A stretch of 42,831 nt of DNA from an uncultured Saprospiraceae bacterium. GTDB lineage: Bacteria; Bacteroidota; Bacteroidia; Chitinophagales; Saprospiraceae. A model generated the notes under the pieces. It was not told the origin of the DNA. It was given only the letters and a program-made list of their open reading frames with translations, and made no database searches. A program made the translations under genes and the position numbers. The first letter of the stretch is position 1. Every line of letters begins with the position of its first letter. Shown here piece by piece: positions 17,777 to 25,354 of this stretch. Location: contig CALFBG010000059.1 in assembly GCA_937951685.1 (NCBI GenBank), positions 1-42,831 of the forward strand. The letters run 5' to 3'.

Positions 17777-17813
17777 AAAAAGGAATATCGCTAAGGTGAT
17801 ATTCCTTTTTTTG
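17777..17813 (+). terminator. Terminator after the OmpA-family gene
   Basis: A perfect 13-bp stem (AAAAAGGAATATC at 17777-17789 with its complement at 17798-17810), an 8-base loop and a T run. It ends the secretion/adhesion cluster. Confidence 0.9.
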
Positions 17814-17880
17814 TATCTTATTGTGCAACCCTTCTCCTAGGGCGATGTCTTTATCATAAACGAGAATACATACAGACCAG

Positions 17881-18414
17881 GTGGAATACAGCGACACACA
17901 CAGAGAAATCGTAGAGTCTTGTAAAAGAGGAAATCGATCGGCTCAATTTGAACTATATCGTCTTTATGCTAAAGGGATGTATAGTATTTGTTTGCGCATG
18001 GTGAAATATGAATTAGATGCAGAAGATTTATTACAAAACTCTTTTGTAGATGTATTTTCAAAACTGGATAGTTTTCAATATAAGTCTTCGATCGGAGCGT
18101 GGATTAAAAGAATTGTAATTAATAATTGCATTAACTTTTTGAAGAAGAGAACTTTGCATTTTGAAACCTTGAATGATAATGAAAAACTAAAGGTCACGGA
18201 ATCCGCGGTAGAAAATAGCCAACTTTCCGTTGAGAAAATTAACCAAGCTATTTTTAAACTTCCAGCAGGTTACAGAGTTGTATTTTCGTTGTACCTGCTA
18301 GAAGGATACGATCATAAAGAAATCAGCGATATTTTAGGGATAACCGAAGCAACTTCAAAATCGCAATTGAGTAGAGCAAAACGAAAAGTAAAAGAAATCT
18401 TAGCTACGGGATAA
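17881..18414 (+). CDS. ECF-family RNA polymerase sigma factor
   Basis: A 177-residue extracytoplasmic-function sigma-70 factor. Region 2 is recognisable in MYSICLRMVKYELDAEDLLQ and NSFVDVFSKLDSFQYKSSIG, AWIKRIVINNCINFLKKR is the DNA-melting/-10 recognition part, and region 4 appears as LPAGYRVVFSLYLLEGYDHK plus a helix-turn-helix (EISDILGITEATSKSQLSRA). The start used is GTG 17881; the next methionine would delete part of region 2. It is followed 160 bp later by a single-pass membrane protein and then by a DUF4097 protein, the usual arrangement of an ECF factor with its anti-sigma and target. The signal it answers to is unknown. Confidence 0.93.
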   Translation: MEYSDTHREIVESCKRGNRSAQFELYRLYAKGMYSICLRMVKYELDAEDLLQNSFVDVFSKLDSFQYKSSIGAWIKRIVINNCINFLKKRTLHFETLNDNEKLKVTESAVENSQLSVEKINQAIFKLPAGYRVVFSLYLLEGYDHKEISDILGITEATSKSQLSRAKRKVKEILATG

Positions 18415-18574
18415 AAAAATAAAAGAACCTACAGCAGTTTTTAAACGAAGTCGTAGCCTGAAAGTAAAGCCGTAAAGATCACTAAACACATTAATTGAAA
18501 GACAACTGTTGTCCTAGTACTTACTATTGAACCTCATAGCGCATTCCAAACATGATCTTAAAAAGGGAAAAGAG

Positions 18575-19120
18575 ATGAAAGATAATTTAGAAGATTTTAT
18601 CACGGAAAATAGAGCTGCTTTTGATCAAGCAAGCCCTAGCTTAAAAGTTTGGGCAGACATTGATAAAAGGATTGATCAAGCCAAACCATCACGGGCTATT
18701 TTTCCGATACTCCGCAAACTGGCAGCAGTCTTCGCTTTGCTAGGTATTGGGGCTTTAATTGGTATTAGTACGCTCAATCAGAAAAACTTGGGAAGTCCCA
18801 ACGGTTTGGCTGCTTTGGGGAATGAGTACCAAGAAATTGAAGCTTTTTACCAGGTACAGATTAGCCAAAAGGTAGCACAATTAGCCAATTTTCAATACGA
18901 TCAATCGATCAAAGAAGACTTGGTACAATTGGATGAGTTTTTAGAAGAATTGAAGATGGCGCTGCAAGAAGCACCTAAAGAAAAAGAAGAAGAGATTATC
19001 AATGCAATGATCAATAATTATAAAACAAGAGTAGAATTACTAGAACGGGTGCTCGAACACTTGAAATCTAATGATACTTACAACCAGCATAGTTCCCCGC
19101 AAGATCAAAAATCAATTTGA
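18575..19120 (+). CDS. Probable membrane anti-sigma-like protein
   Basis: A 181-residue single-pass membrane protein that I infer to be the anti-sigma partner of the sigma factor just upstream. The cytoplasmic N-terminus (about 1-40, FITENRAAFDQ...VWADIDKRID) is short, a hydrophobic segment lies at about 46-66 (KLAAVFALLGIGALIGISTL), and the periplasmic C-terminus is mostly helical with long Glu/Lys-rich heptad-like stretches (LDEFLEELKMALQEAPKEKE, LLERVLEHLK). No canonical zinc-finger HxxxCxxC anti-sigma motif is present, so the partnership rests on position and topology. I chose ATG 18575 with AAAAGGG about 10 bp upstream; an upstream TTG at 18527 is less likely. Confidence 0.7.
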   Translation: MKDNLEDFITENRAAFDQASPSLKVWADIDKRIDQAKPSRAIFPILRKLAAVFALLGIGALIGISTLNQKNLGSPNGLAALGNEYQEIEAFYQVQISQKVAQLANFQYDQSIKEDLVQLDEFLEELKMALQEAPKEKEEEIINAMINNYKTRVELLERVLEHLKSNDTYNQHSSPQDQKSI

Positions 19121-19248
19121 TCAAATACCTGATGATAAGTTTGTCTAGCGGCAATAGCCGTAACAAAAAAAAATTGAATCCAAACGAAGATTGATGCCGT
19201 GAAATGCTTTCGGTCGATCACTCGCTCAGCACACATAAAATAAACAGT

Positions 19249-20385
19249 ATGAAGAAAATAATTTTAAAACATATCCTCCTAACGCTGCTTTTGCTGCTCG
19301 GAAGCGCAGACTTGAGCGCTAGTACTAGGTCGGGCAAAAAAGATTTCACGAAGTTTATCAACAAAGAATTTCCTATCGACGCTAGAGGGAATGTTAATAT
19401 TCATAATCGGCGTGGTACCGTAACGATTAATACGTGGGAAAATGATAGAGTTAAAATTGAGGTTACGATTACCGTAAAAACGGCAAGTGAGAAAAAAGCA
19501 AATGCGCTTTTTGATCGGGTAAGTATTGATTTTACGAATAGCGAAGCGCACGTTTTTGCTGAGACTTCCATCGAACCTTACCATAGTAGTTGGCGAGATT
19601 GGTTTGGAAATAGTGGCAACCCTGAATACGCGATCAACTACGAAGTTTATATGCCGAAGACTTGTGCTTTGGATGTTAAAAATAAATATGGGAATACGGC
19701 TGTGCAAGCCATCGATGGAGAAGCAGTAGTTTCCGTAGCCTACGGAGATATACATATGGACGGCGTCAGCGGAAAACTAAATATTTCCTTGGCGTATGGT
19801 AATGCTACGATCGCAAATGCGGGAGAAGTCAACCTTCAAATTAAACATAGTAAAATTCGCTTAAAAAAGATTAAAGACATCTCACTGCAAAGTAAATATT
19901 CTACCGTTCGCATCGAAGAAGCCAAGGATATTAGTTCAACGTCTAAGCATGATACTTATCGATTTGGTAGTATTCAAGATTTTAGGAATCAAGGAAAATA
20001 TGATAATATTGATATTGACTCTGCGGGTAATTTAACGATTGCGACAAAACATACAGACTTGCGAGTTGCGTACCTGCGACAGAGTTGTAATTTCGATTTT
20101 AGCTACGGTGGTGCCAGCGTTGATCAGATGGGAGAAGGATTTACAGAAATTAGAATCGAAGGCGCTTATGCAGATTTTAAATTTGGTATTCCCAAGGCCG
20201 CAACGTACCAACTTGACGCTAGTGGAAAATATGCGGGGATTCGATTCCCTCCCGGTTTAGAGGTTATTTACCAAAGTGAAAAAGGTGCTTTTCACGAAGT
20301 AGAAGCCTACCGAGGAAATAAAATGGCAAGCAGTATTATTAAAGCAAGACTACGTTATGGAGGATTGAAACTGATTCGGTATTAG
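19249..20385 (+). CDS. DUF4097-type beta-helix envelope protein
   Basis: A 378-residue exported protein. ATG 19249 gives a signal peptide (MKKIILKHILLTLLLLLGS, cut near LSAS); the earlier in-frame ATG at 19207 does not. After RGNVNIHNRRGTVTINTWEN, typical of the DUF4097 entry strand, the chain runs as short repeated beta-strands (IKHSKIRLKKIKDISLQSKY, STVRIEEAKDISSTSKHDTY, RFGSIQDFRNQGKYDNIDID), which fits a right-handed beta-helix or solenoid. Proteins of this kind are often the last gene of ECF sigma operons in Bacteroidota and may be targets or sensors of the response. The exact function is unknown. A terminator lies about 80 bp downstream. Confidence 0.8.
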   Translation: MKKIILKHILLTLLLLLGSADLSASTRSGKKDFTKFINKEFPIDARGNVNIHNRRGTVTINTWENDRVKIEVTITVKTASEKKANALFDRVSIDFTNSEAHVFAETSIEPYHSSWRDWFGNSGNPEYAINYEVYMPKTCALDVKNKYGNTAVQAIDGEAVVSVAYGDIHMDGVSGKLNISLAYGNATIANAGEVNLQIKHSKIRLKKIKDISLQSKYSTVRIEEAKDISSTSKHDTYRFGSIQDFRNQGKYDNIDIDSAGNLTIATKHTDLRVAYLRQSCNFDFSYGGASVDQMGEGFTEIRIEGAYADFKFGIPKAATYQLDASGKYAGIRFPPGLEVIYQSEKGAFHEVEAYRGNKMASSIIKARLRYGGLKLIRY

Positions 20386-20467
20386 GACCATAGAAACAAA
20401 AATAGTAAAAGCGAAGTAGGCATAACGTTTGCTACAAAATATCTACAAATTCGATTTAAATAGACTT

Positions 20468-20502
20468 GAGCGTACCACGATGAATGGTGCGCTCTTTTTT
20501 TT
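20468..20502 (+). terminator. Terminator after the sigma-factor operon
   Basis: GAGCGTACCA at 20468-20477 pairs with TGGTGCGCTC at 20485-20494 (one mismatch), loop CGATGAA, then a run of eight T. It ends the sigma/anti-sigma/DUF4097 transcript. Confidence 0.87.
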
Positions 20503-20807
20503 GATATAAAAAAAGTCAATTTGCTTTTATATTGTTAATATTTTAGCTATTATTGTTGTGTTTATGGTCATAATGACGATAAAACTTCTATTTAACTCGG
20601 GAATGTTTTCGTACTGTTGCTAGTCGCAAATCAGGATTTCCTGGCGAACGCTAGAAATTATGGCTTTGCACGCTGTCTTCACCAAGTCAAAAAGGGGAAG
20701 ACAGCGCTAGCCATTTTCCGAAGACGAAGGTGAAATTTAATTGTTGTAACTGTAAAAGATGATTACTTTTACATTGTAATCGTTTTTAACAAAATAGCAG
20801 AAGCCTT
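20503..20807. other. Gap with a structured hairpin and no gene
   Basis: No protein-coding frame is credible here. The gap contains CAGGA-tt-TCCTG at about 20633-20644, a large two-part hairpin at 20660-20714 listed separately, and overlapping inverted repeats (GTAAAAG...CTTTTAC, GATTAC...GTAATC) at 20752-20781 just before the next gene. TACATTGT in that repeat only weakly resembles a -7 box. Confidence 0.5.
20660..20714. repeat. Two-part inverted repeat, possible structured RNA
   Basis: An inner perfect 9-bp stem (GCTGTCTTC at 20672-20680 with GAAGACAGC at 20697-20705) is enclosed by an outer 6-bp stem (ATGGCT at 20660-20665 with AGCCAT at 20709-20714), with 6- and 3-base bulges between. There is no T run after it, so it is not a standard terminator. 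It could be a small RNA, a leader element of the lipoprotein gene or a relic of a mobile element. Confidence 0.5.
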
Positions 20808-21623
20808 ATGAATAAAATTAATTTATTCCTCTTTACGTTTATTTTTGTTATTTTAATTAGTTGCAAAAAGGATAATTTTCAAAGGGCTAAATTAGATGTC
20901 GCCGTTGCCATAGAAGCCTTCAATCAAGGCAAAATACCTTCACATCATGCGCAGGAATTTAAAGGTCAAGTAGCTATTTTGAATACTAAGCGAGAAGTAT
21001 TGATTTTCGTAAACGCAGAAAAAGCGGATAGCAAATTATTTATTTTACAAACGCGCTTCGACGATCAAAATCAAAAATTTCGACAAAGCTTCTCCGAGGG
21101 GCAAGTTTTCTATTTTAAACGTCAGTTAGTGGTGCAGAGCAATGAGGGGAAAAGACAAATCTTATTTCATCTCGATGAGGAAATTCCTGACTTTTTGCAA
21201 ATGGCGACCTATGAGCGAAGTTTAAAAGGCTACGGCTTAGGTCTACAGGAAAACTTCAAATTAGTCTATGAACGTTTAAGTGATTTTGAAAAATTAGAAT
21301 CAGTATACGAATCTTTTAAAACTACCGAGCAAGTATCTACTGGTCGAGCAGCATCCGATCATCCGTCTATTTTAGGCGTCGATGCTCATTGTAAATGTTG
21401 TACAGGAGGAGTAATAGATGCGGCGGCTTGTACTCAATTGGCTAATAACGATTGTGACGCTGGTGGACCTGGTGCCTTATCATGTTCTTTGTCTGTTTCT
21501 GATGGCACTAGCAGTAGTTCTTGTACTATTTCTTGTGCAGCAGGATCTACCCCTTGTTGTTGGAAAGCGATCGAAAATAATGATGACGATGACGGAGATG
21601 AGGAGGAACAGGAAAATAATTAA
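20808..21623 (+). CDS. Lipoprotein with cysteine-rich C-terminus, unknown function
   Basis: A 271-residue protein that I do not recognise. It has a lipoprotein signal (FIFVILISCKK; acylated cysteine at residue 19), followed by a mixed middle region of about 160 residues with many Lys, Gln and Phe, and a distinct C-terminal part at about 195-257 with ten cysteines (HCKCCTGG, AACTQ, NDCD, LSCSL, SSCTI, ISCAA, TPCCW). The chain ends in an acidic tail (DDDDGDEEEQ). The cysteine pattern suggests a compact disulfide-bonded or metal-binding module displayed at the membrane. The CKK after the lipobox lacks a Bacteroidota surface-export acidic motif right at +2, so it may face the periplasm. It is monocistronic, with a terminator directly after. 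Confidence 0.75.
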   Translation: MNKINLFLFTFIFVILISCKKDNFQRAKLDVAVAIEAFNQGKIPSHHAQEFKGQVAILNTKREVLIFVNAEKADSKLFILQTRFDDQNQKFRQSFSEGQVFYFKRQLVVQSNEGKRQILFHLDEEIPDFLQMATYERSLKGYGLGLQENFKLVYERLSDFEKLESVYESFKTTEQVSTGRAASDHPSILGVDAHCKCCTGGVIDAAACTQLANNDCDAGGPGALSCSLSVSDGTSSSSCTISCAAGSTPCCWKAIENNDDDDGDEEEQENN

Positions 21624-21652
21624 TCATTCACTTACATAGCTAATTCTACAAA

Positions 21653-21695
21653 AAAAATGATCTAAAGCCACGCGCCTTAGATCATTTTTCATTTT
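21653..21695 (+). terminator. Terminator after the cysteine-rich lipoprotein gene
   Basis: AAAAATGATCTAA at 21653-21665 pairs perfectly with TTAGATCATTTTT at 21677-21689 and is followed by further T-rich sequence. Confidence 0.85.
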
Positions 21696-21765
21696 TAGGC
21701 TAAGCTTTCGTTCCGAATCTTCCATCATTCCCAAATCAAGATTACTTATATCTGATAGCTTTTCT

Positions 21766-21773
21766 TATCTTCG
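21766..21773 (+). promoter_or_regulatory. Candidate -7 box for the beta-CASP gene
   Basis: TATCTTCG resembles TAnnTTTG with one mismatch and is identical to the box in front of the nitroreductase gene. TTACTT about 21 bp upstream is a poor -33. Spacing to the start codon is about 85 bp. Confidence 0.4.
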
Positions 21774-21858
21774 TCGAGCATAGAAACTTCAAAAAGAGGT
21801 ATCTTAATGCTTGAATAATAGAAGAAGATGTGCTAAACGCGAATAAAAATTAAGATTG

Positions 21859-23289
21859 ATGAAAGTAAAATTTTGTGGTGCGGCTCAAGAAGTAACTGGA
21901 AGTTGTCATTTGATCACCTTAGAAAGTGGCTATAAAATCTTGTTGGACTGTGGTCTTTATCAAGGTAGAAATAAGGATTTTGAAAATTTTAATACCACTT
22001 GGTATTTCAAACCTTCGGAAATTGACTGTCTGATTTTGTCGCACGCACACATTGATCATACTGGTCGTGTTCCCCGATTAGTCAAAGACGGATTCAAAGG
22101 GAATATCATTTGCACGCATGCCACGCGAAGCCTCTGCTCTATCATGTTGCTAGACAGCGCTAAAATCCAAGAACGGGACGCAGAGTATTACAATCGGCGC
22201 ATGCTGAAAAAACAAAAGCGAAAAAATAAAAAGCACAAAAAGAAGTATAAGCTCAGAGAACCTTTATACACCAGTAAAATTATTCCTGAAACCTTAGGCC
22301 TTTTCTTGGGCTACAATTACAATCACTGGCAACGGGTAAACGATGAGGTGGAAGTACTCTTTAGAGACGCGGGGCATATCTTAGGCAGTGCGAGCGTAAC
22401 CTTAAGAATAAAAGAAGGAGATAAAGTAATTCACTTTGGTTTTACGGGAGATATTGGTAGACCCAATCGACCCATTTTGAGAGATCCTTTACCCATGCCA
22501 GCAGTAGATTATCTAATTTCGGAATCTACCTACGGAGATAAAGATCATAGTGCCGGACCAGCAGAAGAAGAGCGATTTTTGGAGATTATCAAACGAACTT
22601 GCGTCGAGAAGAAGGGGAAATTGATTATTCCAGCCTTTAGCGTAGGTCGTACGCAGGAAATTGTATATATGCTGGATATCATGGAATCAGCAGGTCGTTT
22701 ACCTCACATTCCGGTCTATGTTGATAGTCCCTTAGCGGTTAATGCTACGCAAATTTTTGGTACACATCCAGAATGCTACGATAATGAATTGAACGAATAC
22801 TTACTCATTGATGACAACCCTTTTGGTTTTAATACTTTAAGTTATGTGCGGTCCGTTGATGCTTCTAAGCAATTGAACGCCACGGATGATCCCGCCATTA
22901 TTATCAGTTCTTCGGGAATGATGACGGCAGGAAGAGTAAGACACCACCTTTTTAATAGTATTGATCAAGAAAAGAATACGCTTTTGATCGTTGGCTATTG
23001 TGCGCCGAATACGACGGGCGGAATTCTAAGATCTGGCGTAGAAAAGATCAAACTCTTTGGCGAATGGAAACCCGTTAAAGCCGAAATTGAAATTATGGAT
23101 TCGTTTTCTGCTCACGCTGATCGGCAAGAAATGCTGGCTTTTATGGCCAACCAGAAAAAAAACCTCAAAAAACTATTTTTGGTACACGGAGAAAAAGATA
23201 CCCAAGAAAAGTTTAAAACCTTACTAAATAAAAACAAATATAAATCCGTTGAGATCCCTAAGTTAGGACAAGAATTTGAACTTCACTAA
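21859..23289 (+). CDS. Metallo-beta-lactamase/beta-CASP family RNA-processing-type hydrolase
   Basis: A 476-residue cytosolic hydrolase of the beta-CASP group (RNase J/CPSF73-like; such bacterial proteins are annotated as MBL-fold RNA metabolising enzymes). Zinc-site motifs are HAHIDH at 62-67, the DAGHILGS loop, STYGD (the beta-CASP motif A region), SFSAHAD and the final LVHGE. SSSGMMTAGR is also typical of the family. The N-terminus MKVKFCGAAQEVTGSCHLI is the standard family start. I chose ATG 21859; a TTG immediately before it would add one residue. An unusually basic insertion (RRMLKKQKRKNKKHKKKYK, residues 113-131) follows the second strand region and may bind RNA. Activity on RNA is inferred from the family. 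Confidence 0.92.
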   Translation: MKVKFCGAAQEVTGSCHLITLESGYKILLDCGLYQGRNKDFENFNTTWYFKPSEIDCLILSHAHIDHTGRVPRLVKDGFKGNIICTHATRSLCSIMLLDSAKIQERDAEYYNRRMLKKQKRKNKKHKKKYKLREPLYTSKIIPETLGLFLGYNYNHWQRVNDEVEVLFRDAGHILGSASVTLRIKEGDKVIHFGFTGDIGRPNRPILRDPLPMPAVDYLISESTYGDKDHSAGPAEEERFLEIIKRTCVEKKGKLIIPAFSVGRTQEIVYMLDIMESAGRLPHIPVYVDSPLAVNATQIFGTHPECYDNELNEYLLIDDNPFGFNTLSYVRSVDASKQLNATDDPAIIISSSGMMTAGRVRHHLFNSIDQEKNTLLIVGYCAPNTTGGILRSGVEKIKLFGEWKPVKAEIEIMDSFSAHADRQEMLAFMANQKKNLKKLFLVHGEKDTQEKFKTLLNKNKYKSVEIPKLGQEFELH

Positions 23290-23411
23290 AGCGTATTTGC
23301 CCGTTAAATCCTTTAGAATAGGGATGTAAGAAAGGAAGAAACTTGGTTGATCCCCGACAATTATTGACTTACATCGTCGATTTTTGCATGATATTATACA
23401 ATAAGCATCAC

Positions 23412-23445
23412 TAAGCGCAGCAAGTACTTTGCTTACTGCGTTTAT
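23412..23445 (+). terminator. Weak hairpin, possible terminator of the beta-CASP gene
   Basis: TAAGCGCAG pairs with CTGCGTTTA (one mismatch), with an inner AGCAA...TTGCT pairing. The T tract is poor, so termination is uncertain. Confidence 0.4.
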
Positions 23446-23487
23446 ATCCTTAAATTAGAGTTATAAAAGCGTGCTACACTAGCACTA

Positions 23488-23610
23488 GTGCTTGGACAGA
23501 ATCATGGATACTTTAATGATTGAAGGATTTTGATTTTAATCTAGGCACTTATAAGCTGTAAAGCTTGAGAACATCCTTAAACGAGGCATCCTATATGGTT
23601 TCAGTGCCTC
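23488..23610. repeat. Diverged relative of the GTGCTTGGAC element
   Basis: GTGCTTGGAC at 23488-23497 is identical to the end of the element at 30830. The next 65 bp align with it by eye (shared TTTTATTTTAATTTAGG-like block, here GGATTTTGATTTTAATCTAG) and are followed by a hairpin in the corresponding place. The right inverted end is not clear here, so this looks like a decayed copy. Confidence 0.45.
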
Positions 23611-23698
23611 ACCAATCACAATTATAAAATCACCCATTGAATGCTATTTTTTAAGGTTAAAACTTAAAATTAGCTGATAATGACGCTATCTTGTCCTT

Positions 23699-23759
23699 GA
23701 AGTTGTGTGCAATCACCACTTGAAAATGGCAATTTTATTACAAAGTATTAAACAACTTC
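23699..23759. repeat. Short element with GAAGTTGT/ACAACTTC ends
   Basis: The 61-bp stretch begins GAAGTTGT and ends TATTAAACAACTTC, the same 14 bases that end the larger element at 41905-41918. It looks like an internally deleted or minimal copy, located 16 bp before the next gene. Confidence 0.5.
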
Positions 23760-23774
23760 TCTAAATAAGTTGAA

Positions 23775-25310
23775 ATGAATTACTGCCGATTAGCTTCTAT
23801 TTTAATGAGCATTAGTTTACTGCTCTTTTTAGGTACCGCTTGTAAGAAATACGAAGATCTGGAAGATGCTAAAACTTCAAATTGGAAGGCCGAATTTGCC
23901 ATTCCCTTATTTTCTAGTTCTACAAGTTTAGAGGATGTGCTACAACGCTTTGAAGATGGGACTTTCGTTACCGTCAACGCAGAGGGATTGATTGTACTCA
24001 ATTACAAAGGCGACATTATTGCGCGTTCAACCGAAGATATTTTTAATGTGCTTTCGGATGGGTTTTTTGAAGTAGAAGATACTTCCGTTGCGATTTATTT
24101 GCCTTTGCCAAGTAGCATGGACCTTGATTTTGCGGACCTCAAAAGTGGTACAATTGCTTACCGCTTCGAATCGAGAATTGAAGAAGAATTGGATGTGAAA
24201 ATCACCTATCCACAATTGATTAAAAATGGAACAGCTTTTCAGATTGCAACGACTGTTCCTCCGGGAAATACAAATGTTCCCTACGTCGCAGAAGGTGGAA
24301 AAAGTGTGATTGATTATCGTTTAATTTCTACCAACAATGACAGCTTACTCGTCGAATACGAAGCGAGAAGAGTTAGCAATGGCGAACTCGTTGAATTGAA
24401 AAACTTCTTTATGGCTTTTGTAGATTTCAAATTTTCCTACTTGGAAGGTTACTTAGGTCAAGATTTATACGAACTGGATCGCGATACGCTAGAGATTGAA
24501 TTTTTTGAGAATTGGACCAGAGGAGATGTATACTTTGAAGATCCTAAAATTCTATTAACGATTCGCAACTCTTTCGGATTTCCCGTAAGGACAAGCACGC
24601 AAGTCATGAATGTTTTTACTGCGGATGGAACTACGCTCAATATAACAAGCCCCTTTATAACCGATGGCGTTGATGTTTCTTATCCTAAACTCAATCAAGT
24701 AGGATTGACCACGATTGATAGCATTTATATGGATAACACCAATTCCAATTTGCAGGCGGTTTTAAGTTCCAATCCTATTGCCCTAGATTACGATATTGAT
24801 GCCGTCCCAAACCCCGATCAAAACTTAAATATTCGAGGGTTTTCCACGGACTCTAGCGAATTTCGGGTGCGGGTAGAAGTGGAATTGCCAATTTACGGAA
24901 CGGCATCGGGCTTCGCAGTAACGGACACCTTTGAGGTAGATTTTTCTACTTACGACAAAGTAGATTTTGTAGAATTTAAAATTATTAGTGAAAATGGTAT
25001 TCCATTAGAAGTCATGGCACAAATTTACTTCGTGAACGAGGCAAATGAAATTTTGGATTCTTTATTCCAATTTGAAGAACGTGTTTTAGAAGCAGCTCCA
25101 GTAGATGGAAATGGAGAAGCCACCAGCAAAATGGAGAAAGTGAGTTTTGCGAAAATGGATGCCGCTAGATTTAATAATATTCGCAAGGCTAATCGAATTT
25201 TGGTTGCCTCGGCTTTTGAAACGTATAATGATGGTCAACAACTTGTGAAAATATATGCCGATCAAGTCGTAGAATTGCGCATGGGTATGCGGGTAGGATT
25301 AAGTCAGTAG
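23775..25310 (+). CDS. Lipoprotein of unknown function, beta-rich
   Basis: A 511-residue lipoprotein; the signal peptide ends in LFLGTACKK (lipid cysteine at residue 23). I do not recognise a named domain. The sequence is beta-rich, low in cysteine after the lipobox, and has several DUF-like blocks (WKAEFAIPLFSSSTSLEDVL, LPLPSSMDLDFADLKSGTIA, DFSTYDKVDFVEFKIISENG) that read like an adhesin-type or barrel-associated surface protein of Bacteroidota. The DUF5723 outer-membrane protein starts 44 bp downstream on the same strand, so the two are probably cotranscribed and may act together in the outer membrane. The ATG at 23775 is the only start that keeps the signal peptide intact. Confidence 0.78.
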   Translation: MNYCRLASILMSISLLLFLGTACKKYEDLEDAKTSNWKAEFAIPLFSSSTSLEDVLQRFEDGTFVTVNAEGLIVLNYKGDIIARSTEDIFNVLSDGFFEVEDTSVAIYLPLPSSMDLDFADLKSGTIAYRFESRIEEELDVKITYPQLIKNGTAFQIATTVPPGNTNVPYVAEGGKSVIDYRLISTNNDSLLVEYEARRVSNGELVELKNFFMAFVDFKFSYLEGYLGQDLYELDRDTLEIEFFENWTRGDVYFEDPKILLTIRNSFGFPVRTSTQVMNVFTADGTTLNITSPFITDGVDVSYPKLNQVGLTTIDSIYMDNTNSNLQAVLSSNPIALDYDIDAVPNPDQNLNIRGFSTDSSEFRVRVEVELPIYGTASGFAVTDTFEVDFSTYDKVDFVEFKIISENGIPLEVMAQIYFVNEANEILDSLFQFEERVLEAAPVDGNGEATSKMEKVSFAKMDAARFNNIRKANRILVASAFETYNDGQQLVKIYADQVVELRMGMRVGLSQ

Positions 25311-25354
25311 GATTAGCTTATTTAATAATAGGAGATTTGAAATTAAGTAAAAAG

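Larger units (their letters stand above)
23290..23774. other. Repeat-rich gap without a gene
   Basis: No coding frame is supported. In order it holds an imperfect hairpin (23412-23445) that may terminate the beta-CASP gene, a perfect 12-bp palindrome AGCACTAGTGCT (23481-23492), a diverged relative of the 30830 element starting at 23488, a GAGGCA...TGCCTC hairpin (23583-23610) and a 61-bp element with GAAGTTGT...ACAACTTC ends (23699-23759) just before the next gene. Confidence 0.55.

Noticed and set aside
25337-25354. TTG 25337 as start of the DUF5723 protein
   Set aside because: The purine-rich AGGAGA ends one base before it, too near for ribosome binding; ATG 25355 keeps a good signal peptide.
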